From Paraburkholderia sp. DHOC27 (GTDB lineage: Bacteria > Pseudomonadota > Gammaproteobacteria > Burkholderiales > Burkholderiaceae), in assembly GCF_003429005.1 (NCBI RefSeq), contig NZ_QVQV01000001.1:861864-925863 (forward strand): 64,000 nt of DNA. The letters run 5' to 3'. The notes below the pieces were generated by a model. That model had not been told where the DNA came from and searched no databases. It saw only the letters and a program-made list of their open reading frames with translations. Shown piece by piece: positions 17,602-26,584 of this stretch. The translations under genes were made by a program, and so were the position numbers. How positions within the stretch are numbered: position 1 is the first letter of the stretch; each line of letters begins with the position of its first letter.

Positions 17602-18628
17602 TTTCCCGTGGGCGTTCCTGCTGCTGCCGCTGCCCATTCTGGTCTGGTGGCTGGTGCCCGCGTATCGCACCACGGCCTCTGCGGTACGTGTGCCGTTTTT
17701 CCACGAACTGGCCGAAGCGGCGGGTGAAACGCCCGCGCCAGGCGGGGTGCGTTTGCGCAGCAACTGGCTGCAACGCCTGATGATGCCGCTGCTGTGGACG
17801 TTGCTGGTCGTTGCAGCGGCGAAGCCCGTGTACGTCGAGCCGCCCGTGACCTATGAAGAGCCGGCGCGCGATCTGATGCTGGCCATCGACCTCTCGCAAT
17901 CCATGAGTACGCGCGATTTCGTGAGCGCCGCGACCGGCGAACGCACGGACCGTCTCACGGCGGTCAAACGCGTGGTGAAAGACTTCGTCGCGCATCGCCA
18001 GAGCGATCGTATCGGCCTCGTGGTGTTCGGCCAGGCGGCGTATCCGCAAGCCCCGTTGACGCTGGATCACGGCAGCGTGCTCGTGCTGCTGGACCAGATG
18101 CAGATCGGCATGGCCGGTCCGCGCACGGCGATTGGCGATGCGATTGGCCTGACGGTGAAGCTGATGGACGATTCGCCCGCGCCGGAAAAAGTGCTGATTC
18201 TGCTGACCGATGGCAACGACACGGCGAGCGCGATTCCCCCCGAACAGGCCGCTGAAATCGCCAAGGGCCACAAGCTCACCATCCACACCATCGGCATAGG
18301 CGACCCGCAGGCGACCGGCGAGGACCGCGTCGACTTCGAAGCCTTGCAGCATATCGCCGACATCACGGGCGGCCGCGCTTTCCAGGCACTAGGTAACGAG
18401 CAGGATCTGGTCGACGTGTACAGAACGCTCGACCGCATCACGCCGCAAAAAGTGAAGCGCGAAATCTACCGGCCGCAGCGCGATTTTTTCTGGGTTCCGC
18501 TCGCCGTGGCATTGCTGCTGTTCACGCTATATCACTGCGTGGCACTCCTGATTGCCTTGTTGCGCGCACCGCGCCACGAAGTGCTTCCGGCGCAGATGCC
18601 GCTCGGCGAGGTCAGTCGTGGAAATTGA
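17588..18628 (+). CDS. VWA domain membrane protein (BatA-like)
   Basis: A 346-residue protein with one N-terminal helix (FPWAFLLLPLPILVWWLV), a second near residue 65, a VWA domain, and a C-terminal helix (FFWVPLAVALLLFTLYHCVALL). The VWA metal site is intact: LAIDLSQSMSTRDF gives the DxSxS motif, with later TDGNDTAS. The ATG at 17588 begins inside the end of DUF4381, a typical coupled start. In this operon type the MoxR ATPase is thought to act on the VWA proteins at the membrane; the VWA domain is predicted to be cytoplasmic or periplasmic depending on helix count, which I cannot settle. Confidence 0.88.
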   Translation: MWKFDFPWAFLLLPLPILVWWLVPAYRTTASAVRVPFFHELAEAAGETPAPGGVRLRSNWLQRLMMPLLWTLLVVAAAKPVYVEPPVTYEEPARDLMLAIDLSQSMSTRDFVSAATGERTDRLTAVKRVVKDFVAHRQSDRIGLVVFGQAAYPQAPLTLDHGSVLVLLDQMQIGMAGPRTAIGDAIGLTVKLMDDSPAPEKVLILLTDGNDTASAIPPEQAAEIAKGHKLTIHTIGIGDPQATGEDRVDFEALQHIADITGGRAFQALGNEQDLVDVYRTLDRITPQKVKREIYRPQRDFFWVPLAVALLLFTLYHCVALLIALLRAPRHEVLPAQMPLGEVSRGN

Positions 18629-20237
18629 TCTCACCGCCTTCCACTTTTTGCGGCCGTGGTGGCTGTTGCTGCTGGTGCCGGCCGTACTGTTGCCGCTGTT
18701 CTGGTGGCGCCGCAATGACGTGCGGGCGCGCTGGCGCAACCTCATCGCACCTGAATTGCTGGAGCATCTGATCGTGGGCGATGCCGCGCGGCGGCGCTTG
18801 CAGCCCGTGCATACGCTCGCGCTGCTGATCGGCATGGGCGCGATCGCCGTGGCCGGACCCACCTGGCAACAGGAACGGCCACCGTTCACCCAGGACCGGG
18901 CGCCGCTCGTCATCGTGCTCGAACTGGCGCCTTCGATGGACGCAACGGACGTCGCGCCCACCCGGCTCGAACGCGCCAAACAGAAGGTGCTCGATATCGC
19001 CGCTGCGCGCAAAGGGGCGCGCACGGGACTGGTGGTGTTCGGCTCCACCGCGCATCTGGTCATCCCGCCCACCGAAGACCCGGCGATGCTGCAACTGTAC
19101 GTGCCGGCGCTTTCGCCTGCGTTATTGGCGGAAAGCGGCAAGAACGTGAGCGCCGGACTCGACGTCGCCGAACGGCTGCTGGCGCATCAAACGGTGGAAG
19201 GCGGAGCGGCGGGGCATGAGCCTATCGCCGGCACGATTGTATTCATCAGCGATGGCTTCGATGCGCAGCATGCCGACGCCTTCGTGCAAAAAGCGCAGGC
19301 GTCCCATCAGCAATTGCTGTGGCTCGCGGTGGGCAGCGTTGACGGCGCGCCGATTCGCGGCTCGGAAGGACGGGTCGTGATGGATGCCGCAGGTCATCCA
19401 CTCGTGGGCAGCTTCGACGCCGAGGCGATCCGCAAGGTGGCCGACGAAGCCGGTATTCCGCTCGCCAGTCTGCGCGCCGATGACGACGACGTGCAGTGGG
19501 TGCAACACCGTGCGCGTGCCTGGCTCGCCGCTGCGGACGATTCGAAGCGCGTGGCGCGCTGGAAGGAGTCGGGCTACTGGCTGATCGTACCGCTGCTGTT
19601 GCTGGGACTCTTGAGCTTCCGGCGTGGCTGGACCGTCAAATGGCTGCCGGTGTTTTTGCTGGCGCTCGCATTTGGCGCCGTGCCGCGTCATGCCGAGGCA
19701 GCCTCGTGGCGCTGGCAGGACCTGTTTGCGACACACGATCAGCAAGGCCGCTGGAGCTTCGAGCATGGCGATTTCAAAACCGCCGCGCAACGTTTCGACG
19801 ATCCCATGTGGAAGGGCCGCGCGCAATATCTGGCAGGCGACTACACGGGTGCGCTGGAAACGTTTTCACGCCTGCACACCGCGCAGGCGTATTTCTATAT
19901 CGGCAATACGCTCGCGCATCTCGAAGACTACCCAGGCGCCGTCAAAGCCTTTGACAATGCGCTGGCGCTCGATCCGAGCTTGCGGGCGGCGGCGCTCAAC
20001 CGTCAGTTGATGCGGCAACTGCTGAAGAAACCGAAGCAGGATCCGCAACAAGATGAGGAAGACGAAGAATCCGACGACGTGAAGATGCAGAAGAAAAAAG
20101 GCGGCATCGAGCAAAGCACGCTGATTCCGGTGCCGTCCGAAGATGTGTGGATGCGCAGCCTCAACATGTCGCCGGCCACGTTCCTGCGTCAGCGCTTCGA
20201 GCAGGAGTCGGGTGCACAGAATGCGGGGACGCCATGA
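18618..20237 (+). CDS. VWA plus TPR membrane protein (BatB/BatC-like)
   Basis: A 539-residue protein. N-terminal helices (WWLLLLVPAVLLPLFWW and HTLALLIGMGAIAVAG) are followed by a VWA-like domain, a further helix near residue 325 (LIVPLLLLGLLSF), then TPR-like repeats around AYFYIGNTLAHLEDYPGAVKAFDNALALDP and an acidic, lysine-rich tail (DEEDEESDD). It looks like BatB and BatC fused, a common form in proteobacteria. The VWA metal site is degenerate: VLELAPSMDATD has Glu and Ala where DxSxS is expected. The GTG start at 18618 overlaps the previous gene by 11 bases. The 3' end overlaps BatD by four bases (ATGA). Confidence 0.88.
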   Translation: MEIDLTAFHFLRPWWLLLLVPAVLLPLFWWRRNDVRARWRNLIAPELLEHLIVGDAARRRLQPVHTLALLIGMGAIAVAGPTWQQERPPFTQDRAPLVIVLELAPSMDATDVAPTRLERAKQKVLDIAAARKGARTGLVVFGSTAHLVIPPTEDPAMLQLYVPALSPALLAESGKNVSAGLDVAERLLAHQTVEGGAAGHEPIAGTIVFISDGFDAQHADAFVQKAQASHQQLLWLAVGSVDGAPIRGSEGRVVMDAAGHPLVGSFDAEAIRKVADEAGIPLASLRADDDDVQWVQHRARAWLAAADDSKRVARWKESGYWLIVPLLLLGLLSFRRGWTVKWLPVFLLALAFGAVPRHAEAASWRWQDLFATHDQQGRWSFEHGDFKTAAQRFDDPMWKGRAQYLAGDYTGALETFSRLHTAQAYFYIGNTLAHLEDYPGAVKAFDNALALDPSLRAAALNRQLMRQLLKKPKQDPQQDEEDEESDDVKMQKKKGGIEQSTLIPVPSEDVWMRSLNMSPATFLRQRFEQESGAQNAGTP

Positions 20238-21568
20238 AACTGTTGCGTCTGATCTGCCGGGTGTGTCTGTTGATGCTGCTGGCGATCAGCGTTGCGCACG
20301 CGGACGCTGCACCGCAGGTGAAGGTGCGCGCACACCTCGAACCCGCCGGCGCAGTGGTGGCCGGGAGTCAGATCAAACTCGTCGTGGATTGCCTCACCAC
20401 CACCTGGTTCACCGAAGCGCCAGACTGGCCGCTGTTCGAATTGCCTGGCGCGATTGTCAGTCTTCCCGACGAGCAGGCGGAGAATCTGCACGAGGTGATT
20501 GACGGCGTGGACTGGTTTGGCGTGAGCCGCGCTTACCGAATCGTGCCGCAGACCGCACGCGCGTTCGAGATCGCGCCATTTGCGATCACGGTTCATCCGG
20601 GGCAGACGAGCGGCCCAGTGCAGGTGATGACGCCGGTGCAGAGTTTCACCGCCACGGTGCCGCCCGGCGCGGAAGGCATGCGGACCTTCTTCCCGACGCA
20701 AAAGCTGACAGCCACGCAACACATCGAATCGCCGCAACAGCCGGTGAGAGTGGGCGACCGCATCACACGCACCGTCACGCAGCGCGCGAGCGGCACGCAG
20801 TCCATGCTGATTCCGCCGGTCGTCTTCGCGCAGGTCGCGGGCCTCGAACAGGATCCTCGGCATGCGACGACGCGCGACATCGTCGAGGACCGCGCGGGCC
20901 TCGTGGCGGGTGAGCGGACCGACACCGTGAGCTATCGCGTCGAGCGTGCCGGCACGTTCGAGTTGCCGGCGCTCAGCATTGAATGGTGGAACACCGCGAG
21001 TCAGCGCAAGGAAACCATCGTGTTGCCGGCCGTGAGCGTGCGGGCGATAGCGGCAGCGGAAAAGCCGGTGTTCTCGATTCCGGTCGATTCGCTCACGCGT
21101 GGGGCGGCGCATCGGATCATCGTGATCGACCGCCAAACACTCGTATTCGTGGGCCTGGGGTTGCTGGCGATGCTGGCGTGCGTGTGGGCGTTTCCGCGCC
21201 TGCTGCGATGGCGGCAACGGCTGCATGGAATGGTGGCCGCCGTGAGACGTCGCCATGCGGACGGTCCGGGTCCCGCCTGGCGAGCATTGCAGCGCGCCAC
21301 GCGCGAAGGCGTGCCGCAGCAAATCATTCCGGCGCTATACCGCTGGATGGACAAAAGCGATGCCTTTCAGCATCCCGCCACGTTGAATCAACCGGAAGGA
21401 CAGGATGGACTCGGGCCTTTGCGGGAGGCGGTCAATCGCCACTATGCGGGCGTGACTGAATCAGGCGATCAGTGGCGGGCAGCGCGAGATACGCTGCGGC
21501 GCGGTGTGAAGCGTGGGAGGAAAACGCGGGGCGAACAGTCCGCGCTTCCTCCATTGAACAAGTATTGA
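20234..21568 (+). CDS. batD: BatD-like protein
   Basis: A 444-residue exported membrane protein and the last gene of the MoxR operon. A signal peptide (LICRVCLLMLLAISVAHA) is followed by a beta-rich, oxygen-tolerance BatD-like region with segments such as RVGDRITRTVTQRASG and DRAGLVAGERTDTVSYRVERAGTFELPAL. A single membrane helix lies at about residues 300-320 (LVFVGLGLLAMLACVWAFP), and then a cationic cytoplasmic tail. Family members carry periplasmic immunoglobulin-like domains and presumably scaffold the VWA proteins. The start codon overlaps the preceding stop (ATGA), so it is translated from the same message. Confidence 0.85.
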   Translation: MKLLRLICRVCLLMLLAISVAHADAAPQVKVRAHLEPAGAVVAGSQIKLVVDCLTTTWFTEAPDWPLFELPGAIVSLPDEQAENLHEVIDGVDWFGVSRAYRIVPQTARAFEIAPFAITVHPGQTSGPVQVMTPVQSFTATVPPGAEGMRTFFPTQKLTATQHIESPQQPVRVGDRITRTVTQRASGTQSMLIPPVVFAQVAGLEQDPRHATTRDIVEDRAGLVAGERTDTVSYRVERAGTFELPALSIEWWNTASQRKETIVLPAVSVRAIAAAEKPVFSIPVDSLTRGAAHRIIVIDRQTLVFVGLGLLAMLACVWAFPRLLRWRQRLHGMVAAVRRRHADGPGPAWRALQRATREGVPQQIIPALYRWMDKSDAFQHPATLNQPEGQDGLGPLREAVNRHYAGVTESGDQWRAARDTLRRGVKRGRKTRGEQSALPPLNKY

Positions 21569-21598
21569 AGGGAGGGGGCTTCGCGCGCCCGCTCCCTT
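21568..21598. terminator. Bidirectional terminator-like hairpin
   Basis: AAGGGAG (21568-21574) pairs with CTCCCTT (21592-21598), with further G-C pairing inside. It falls in the 42-base gap between the convergent BatD and aldolase genes. No long T-run is seen, so it may serve both directions weakly. Confidence 0.45.
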
Positions 21599-21610
21599 GC
21601 GGCCGCTACC

Positions 21611-22507
21611 TCAAGCCTTCACAACCGACGCCTGATAAATCTCGTCGATTGCTGTTGCCAGCGTGGCGTCGAACTCGCTGTCGCTCATCGACACCTTGAG
21701 TTCGTTGATCAGGGCACGCGAGAAACTCGCGATCATGCCGTGATTCAACGAGAGCCGATGGCACGCGTCGCCGCGCGTATAGCCGCCCGACAGCGCCACC
21801 ACGCGAGCCACGCGCGGGTGGTCGATGAGCGGCTTGTAGAAGTCCACCACGTCGGGGATGGTCAGCTTGAGCATCACCTGGCGGTTATCCGGCAACGCGT
21901 CGAGACCCTTGAGCAGTTCCGCGCGCAGGGTCGATTCGGCGCCCGGCTTGTCCGGGCTCTTGATCGACACCTCGGGTTCCAGAATGGGCATGAGGCCGTG
22001 CGAATCGATCTGCGCACCCAGCTCGAATTGCTGCTGGGCGATCGCGGCAATGCCCTTCTCCGAGTTCTGCGTAATGACCGAGCGCATCTTGGTGCCGAAG
22101 ATGCCCAGCTTGCCGGCACGTTCGAGCAAGGCGTCGAGGCCGGGGATCGGCTTCATGAGCTGCACGCCGTCCGCTTCGGGTTGCAGACCCTTGTCCACTT
22201 TGAGAAACGGCACCACGCCGCGCTCTTTCCACAGGAAGGTTGGCACCGGCGTGCCATTGGCCTCGCCGTCCATGGTGGCTTCGAACAGAATGGCGCCGAT
22301 CACCTTTTCGCCGGTGAAGGCCGGTGCAGTGATGATGCGCACGCGCATCTCGTGGATCAGCTTGAACATCTCGGCATCGCCGCTGTAAGCGGTTTCGGGG
22401 ATGCCATACAACTTGAGGGCGCCAGGCGTCGACCCGCCGCTCTGGTCCAGCGCGGCAAAAAAGCCCTCTTTCTCACATACCTGCTTCAGCATCTTCACAT
22501 CAGCCAC
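21611..22507 (-). CDS. Class I fructose-bisphosphate aldolase
   Basis: A 298-residue class I (Schiff-base) aldolase of the short bacterial type, which cleaves fructose 1,6-bisphosphate to dihydroxyacetone phosphate and glyceraldehyde 3-phosphate in glycolysis and gluconeogenesis. Recognisable segments are GFFAALDQSGGSTPGAL, FEATMDGEANGTPVP, PILEPEVSI, and MLKLTIPD, where the lysine is the likely Schiff-base residue, plus LSGGYTRGDAC near the end. The GTG at 22507 is preferred because GGGAG lies about 8-12 bases upstream and the length then matches the family (about 296). It is a monocistronic gene convergent with the Bat operon. Confidence 0.92.
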   Translation of the reverse strand: MADVKMLKQVCEKEGFFAALDQSGGSTPGALKLYGIPETAYSGDAEMFKLIHEMRVRIITAPAFTGEKVIGAILFEATMDGEANGTPVPTFLWKERGVVPFLKVDKGLQPEADGVQLMKPIPGLDALLERAGKLGIFGTKMRSVITQNSEKGIAAIAQQQFELGAQIDSHGLMPILEPEVSIKSPDKPGAESTLRAELLKGLDALPDNRQVMLKLTIPDVVDFYKPLIDHPRVARVVALSGGYTRGDACHRLSLNHGMIASFSRALINELKVSMSDSEFDATLATAIDEIYQASVVKA

Positions 22508-22979
22508 GATCGTCTCTCCCTTTTCATAAAACGAAATTCGGACCAGCACGGGTGGTCGGGACATAGTGCATCAACGCGCTCACGGTACCGATGGTAATGC
22601 AAATGCCAGACCCGATGTAGCGAGGCGCACCGGGCGCGCCGCAGGAGGCAAGATGATGTCGCCTGCCGCCAGCGCCGCAAGCGCGGCCCGTCAGTCTTTC
22701 AGACGTATGACAGTTGGAAGGCGCGGGCGTTGCACAAATTGCAGCAACAGCGGGGATCGTTTCCGTGGATGGCAAAAACGGGTGGTCAGAGGGCCCAACC
22801 GCGCGCCCAGCGGCAAGTCTTGCCGCGAAATGAGGGGTAGCGCACAGAGCCATGCAGGACGCAACCCTACGCTGACCCGTGCTGCGGAGCCGCCGTTTCT
22901 GGCAGGGCTGAAAAGGCTCGAACGGCTGAAGGCCCGCGCAATTCGCCCCATGCAGCGCTTACGCAATCAGGTGCCACCG
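22508..22979. other. Divergent intergenic region (aldolase / FecR operon)
   Basis: This 472-base region should carry the aldolase promoter on the minus strand and the FecR operon promoter on the plus strand. Frames crossing it do not resemble proteins, although an upstream in-frame extension of the FecR gene (ATG at 22950) cannot be excluded. I saw no strong inverted repeat or recognisable regulatory element. Confidence 0.4.
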
Positions 22980-23489
22980 ATGCGTCTCCAAGCCATCCGC
23001 TGTGCGTTGCTGATCGTGGGCGGATGCGTGACCGTGGGCGGCGGGGCCCAGACCCCGGCTCAGAACCAGACCCCGACCCAGGCACAAACCCCGACCCAGG
23101 ACGCGGCCGGTGTCGTCAAGACCCTCAAGGGCACCGTGCAGATCGAGCGGCCCGCGGGCAATGCGGGCGCGGCCGTCGGCAGCGAGGTGTATGGCAGCGA
23201 TCGCATCGTGACCGGCCCGCTGTCCTCGGTCGGCATTACGCTGCGCGACAGCACGCAACTCTCGGCCGGCGCGGATACCGTCCTCGAACTGAACAAGTTT
23301 GCCTTCAACACCACGACGCACGATGGCGTGCTCGACGCCACCGTCAAACGCGGCTCGCTGGCGGTGATCTCCGGCAAGCTCGCCAAAGCGAATCCCGATG
23401 CGGTGCGCTTCAGCACGCCGACCACCACGCTCGGCGTACGCGGCACCGAATTCATCATCGAGGTGGGCGGCAAAGGGGACGAACATTGA
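22980..23489 (+). CDS. FecR domain protein, exported
   Basis: A 169-residue secreted protein. Residues 1-22 form a signal peptide (CALLIVGGCVTVGGGAQ); the VGGC sequence could alternatively be a lipobox. A short repeat region rich in Gln, Thr and Pro (about residues 24-40) follows. The rest is a FecR-like beta domain: GTVQIERPAGNAGAAVGSEV, then DRIVTGPLSSVGITLRD, LELNKFAF, and the terminal VRFSTPTTTLGVRGTEFIIE, the standard FecR end motif. This is not the iron-dicitrate anti-sigma factor; stand-alone FecR domains like this usually accompany OmpA or CHASE2 proteins. The stop overlaps the next start (TTGA), so the two are coupled. Confidence 0.87.
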   Translation: MRLQAIRCALLIVGGCVTVGGGAQTPAQNQTPTQAQTPTQDAAGVVKTLKGTVQIERPAGNAGAAVGSEVYGSDRIVTGPLSSVGITLRDSTQLSAGADTVLELNKFAFNTTTHDGVLDATVKRGSLAVISGKLAKANPDAVRFSTPTTTLGVRGTEFIIEVGGKGDEH

Positions 23490-24151
23490 AGGCCGCCAGC
23501 CGAAGCCGCGTGCCGGCCCGAGCCAGGCGATGCGTCGCGAGATTCGTTGCGAGATGCATCGCAGGCGGCGCCACGGCGTGCATGATGCTGTTAGTGCTCG
23601 CCGCTTGCAGAACGCCGCCGGACAAGATCATTCTGTTGCCCGATCCGCAGGGCAAGGTCGGTGCGGTGATCGTCCATAGCGCTACCGGCGAGCAGACCAT
23701 CGACAAGGCGTACGCCGGCGTGGATGTCTCCAGCAGCGGCACCATCCAGACCACGATGGACAGTCAGGCGGTCGTGCAACGACGCTATGCCGATCTGCTC
23801 GCGGCGCGGCCGCCGCGCCCCGTGACGTTCACGATTTTCTTCCTGTTCGATTCCGCCACGGAACTGGCGCCGGAGTCCACCGCGACGGTCAGGCAACTCA
23901 AGGCGGTGCTGGCGACGTGGCCAGCACCAGAGGTCCAGGTGGTCGGCCACACCGATCTGGCCGGCTCGCAGGATTTCGACGACAAACTCGCGATGCGGCG
24001 CGCGCAAACCGTCGCGGCGTTTCTCGTCAAGCAAGGCATCCCGGCCCAGCAGATCGAGACCGCTGCGCGCGGCAAGCGCGAGCCGCTGGTGCCCACGGCG
24101 GATGGCGTGCCCAATCACATGAACCGGCGCGCCGTCATCACCATTCAATGA
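23486..24151 (+). CDS. OmpA-family lipoprotein
   Basis: A 221-residue envelope protein beginning at a TTG that overlaps the FecR stop. The N-terminus is very arginine-rich, then MMLLVLAACRTPP gives a clear lipobox (LAAC). The C-terminal ~105 residues are a peptidoglycan-binding OmpA domain: FTIFFLFDSATELAPES, VQVVGHTDLAGSQDFDDKLAMRRAQ, and GKREPLVPTADG. Its likely place is the outer membrane inner leaflet, bound to peptidoglycan. It lies between FecR and CHASE2 genes in one operon, which suggests an envelope sensing unit. Confidence 0.88.
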   Translation: MKAASRSRVPARARRCVARFVARCIAGGATACMMLLVLAACRTPPDKIILLPDPQGKVGAVIVHSATGEQTIDKAYAGVDVSSSGTIQTTMDSQAVVQRRYADLLAARPPRPVTFTIFFLFDSATELAPESTATVRQLKAVLATWPAPEVQVVGHTDLAGSQDFDDKLAMRRAQTVAAFLVKQGIPAQQIETAARGKREPLVPTADGVPNHMNRRAVITIQ

Positions 24152-24188
24152 GGGCGCCGGTGAGCGGCGCCGCACGGCTTTTCTCGTG

Positions 24189-25685
24189 ATGAAACGCTTC
24201 TGCGACCTGTGGCTCGATCGAATCAGGCGGCTGGTGTGGATTTCCCAAGGGCGTCCGATGGCGCTGGCGGTGCTGCTCGGCCTCAGCCTGATCAACCTGT
24301 CCAGCGAATGGCCGAGCGATCTGCCGCGCCCGGCGGTGGTGGGCGCGCTGGACGACGCGCTGCCCGACTCGTTCAAGGCGGCGCGGCAACTGCTGTTCGA
24401 TCAGTATCAACGCCGCTTTCCGCGCGTGCCGACGGCGCAGCCTGTGACCATCGTCGAGATCGACGAGGAAACGTTGGCGACGGTCGGCCAATGGCCGTGG
24501 CCGCGCAACCGCCTGGCCACCCTGATCGATGCGATCGCCGCGCAGAAGCCGCTCGCCATTGGTCTGGACATTTACATGCCCGAGCCCGATCAAACCTCGC
24601 CCGACAAGGTGGCCGCAAATCTGCCGGCCTCGGCGGCGAGCCTGGCCGCCGGCCTGCGAGCGCTGCCCAGTCACGAGGCCATTCTGGCGGGCTCGTTGCG
24701 CGCCGCGCCGACCATCCTCGGAGCGGCGGCGCTCGATCACGACGTGTTCGGCGCCATGACCGATCTGCGCAGCGCACCGATTGTCGTGCATGGCAGCGAT
24801 CCACTGGACCAGGTGCAGCGTTTCGACTACGTCCTCGCCAGTCTGCCCGAACTGCAGGCAGCGGCGCACGGCGAGGCCATGCTGAGCGTCTCGCTGGAAC
24901 AGGGCGTGGTGCGGCACTTTCCGCTCATCATGGGACTGCGTGACAAGCTGGTGCCCAGTTTGCCGATGGAAATGCTGCGCCTTGCCACAGGTTCCGCCGC
25001 GCTCGATGTCTACGCCGACCCCTCCGGCGTGCAGGCGGTGGGCGTGGCGGACGTGGACGTGCCGACGCAGCACAGCGGCGATATCTGGCTGCACTTCGCG
25101 TCGATCCGCTCGACGCTCAACCGTTATGTGTCCGCGCGCGACATCCTGCAAGGCAAGGTCGATCCGGAGCGGATTCGCGGCAAACTGATCCTGGTGGGCC
25201 TGACGGGCTCCGGCGTCACCGACATGCGCACCACGCCGCTGGGCGAACTGGTGCCGGGCATCGAGATTCAGGCGCAGGTGATCGAGACCATCGTCGAGGG
25301 GCGTTTTCTGCGCCGGCCTGCCTGGCTGAAATGGGCGGAAAGCGCGTTCATCATGACGTTCGGACTGGCGATCATCTGGTACGTGCCGCGCCCGCGCTCG
25401 CAGATTGCGGTGTTCATGCGAACCGTCCCCAAGGCATCCACCGTGTTGGGTCTTTTGCTGCATCTGGTCAACGCGGTGTGCTGCTTCTTCATTTTCAAGC
25501 GCTTCGGGCTGCTGGTCGATGCGGCGTCGATTTTCATCATACTGTCAGCGGTCATGGGCTGCTTTTTTTCGCGCACCTTGCTGCAGGTGGTGGAACGCTC
25601 CCGTACCGGGGCGGCGCTCGCGCAGCAGCGTGAAGACAACAACGAACGCGCCCGCGAACCTGCCGGCAAGGCGCGAGGGCCCTGA
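24189..25685 (+). CDS. CHASE2 sensor protein lacking an output domain
   Basis: A 498-residue membrane protein. An N-terminal helix (about residues 18-37) precedes an extracellular CHASE2 sensor domain. Hallmarks are VTIVEIDEETLATVGQWPWPR, AIGLDIYMPEPDQTSPDK, LRGKLILVGLTGSG-like RGKLILVGLTGSGVTDM, TTPLGELVPGIEIQAQVIE. Three helices follow (about residues 380-460), and the protein ends after a short basic coiled tail. CHASE2 proteins normally continue into an adenylate cyclase, kinase or other output domain; here there is none and no cyclase gene follows. The start is taken as the ATG at 24189 (GTG at 24186 is adjacent). It follows the OmpA gene by 37 bases in the same direction. Confidence 0.88.
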   Translation: MKRFCDLWLDRIRRLVWISQGRPMALAVLLGLSLINLSSEWPSDLPRPAVVGALDDALPDSFKAARQLLFDQYQRRFPRVPTAQPVTIVEIDEETLATVGQWPWPRNRLATLIDAIAAQKPLAIGLDIYMPEPDQTSPDKVAANLPASAASLAAGLRALPSHEAILAGSLRAAPTILGAAALDHDVFGAMTDLRSAPIVVHGSDPLDQVQRFDYVLASLPELQAAAHGEAMLSVSLEQGVVRHFPLIMGLRDKLVPSLPMEMLRLATGSAALDVYADPSGVQAVGVADVDVPTQHSGDIWLHFASIRSTLNRYVSARDILQGKVDPERIRGKLILVGLTGSGVTDMRTTPLGELVPGIEIQAQVIETIVEGRFLRRPAWLKWAESAFIMTFGLAIIWYVPRPRSQIAVFMRTVPKASTVLGLLLHLVNAVCCFFIFKRFGLLVDAASIFIILSAVMGCFFSRTLLQVVERSRTGAALAQQREDNNERAREPAGKARGP

Positions 25686-25855
25686 GGCCGTGTGCGTGCA
25701 ACGGAGCTTTGCCCGGGAGGCAACGGCGAGATGTGCGTGGGCACGTGCGCGCAGGTGACGTGCGCGTAAGCGGTATGCACCTCGGCAACGCGTTTCAATC
25801 TGATAAGGGATACTAGCGCTGCAGCACGACAATCCATCCAGCCAGGATCTTGCCC

Positions 25856-26479
25856 ATGAAGACGCTCTCTCTTCTGACTCTTTGCGCTGCCTTGTTCGCG
25901 TTCGGTAACGCGGCTTACGCACAAGTAGACCAATCCAATCCGCAGCTTCTCATCAAGACCGCGACGCAGCAGATTCTCAACGAGGTGCGCACGCGCGCCA
26001 TCCAGCCCGACGATATTCCGCGCATCATGGATATCGTGAACCGCGACATTCTTCCCTACACCGATTTTCGCCGCACCACCGCGTTTGCGATGGGCCGTTA
26101 CTGGCGTACCGCGACGCCGGCGCAACAGCAGGAAGTGGTGGACCAGTTCAAGAAGCTGCTGATCTATACCTACTCGGGCGCCATCGGTCAGTTGCGCGCT
26201 GATCTGCAGATTGATTACCCGCCCATCCATATCGCGCCAGGCGATACGGACGTGGTGGTGCGTACCATTGCTACGCGCAACGGCGAGCCCGCCGAGATCG
26301 ACTACCGCCTGTACAGCACGCCGGAAGGTTGGCGGCTGTATGACCTGAACGTGCTCGGCGTGTGGTTGATCCAGACGTACCGGCAGCAGTTCAGCGACAA
26401 GATCCAGCAAAGCGGCGTGGATGGACTGATCCAGTTTCTCTCGGATCGCAACCAGCAACTCGCGTCGGGCAAGCAGTGA
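25856..26479 (+). CDS. MlaC/Ttg2D-family periplasmic phospholipid-binding protein
   Basis: A 207-residue protein with a signal peptide (LSLLTLCAALFAFGNAAYA, cleavage before QVDQ) and the Tol_Tol_Ttg2/MlaC domain. Typical segments are IMDIVNRDILPYTDFRRTTAFAMGRYW, TPAQQQEVVDQFKKLLIYTYSGAI, and the C-terminal GWRLYDLNVLGVWLIQTYRQQF. MlaC proteins carry phospholipids between outer-membrane MlaA and the inner-membrane MlaFEDB transporter. No other mla gene is adjacent, so this is an orphan copy or the main cluster is elsewhere. The ATG at 25856 is used; a TTG at 25850 precedes it. Confidence 0.9.
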   Translation: MKTLSLLTLCAALFAFGNAAYAQVDQSNPQLLIKTATQQILNEVRTRAIQPDDIPRIMDIVNRDILPYTDFRRTTAFAMGRYWRTATPAQQQEVVDQFKKLLIYTYSGAIGQLRADLQIDYPPIHIAPGDTDVVVRTIATRNGEPAEIDYRLYSTPEGWRLYDLNVLGVWLIQTYRQQFSDKIQQSGVDGLIQFLSDRNQQLASGKQ

Positions 26480-26537
26480 AGGCGCGGGTTTGATTCTTGA
26501 CGTTTGTCGCGCGCCCTTGAGTTTTTGATCCGTCTCT

Positions 26538-26573
26538 GGCGAGCACGGCTCCAGTTTTTCGAGCGTGCTCGCC
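26538..26573. terminator. Hairpin between convergent genes
   Basis: GGCGAGCACG (26538-26547) pairs perfectly with CGTGCTCGCC (26564-26573). It lies between the stops of the MlaC-like gene and the persulfide dioxygenase-rhodanese gene. A TTTTT is in the loop rather than after the stem, so termination strength is uncertain. Confidence 0.45.
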
Positions 26574-26584
26574 GGCCGGCAGCC

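Noticed and set aside
24138..25463. 441-codon minus-strand frame over CHASE2
   Set aside because: Very rich in His, Arg and Gln with no motif; the plus-strand CHASE2 frame is full length and convincing.
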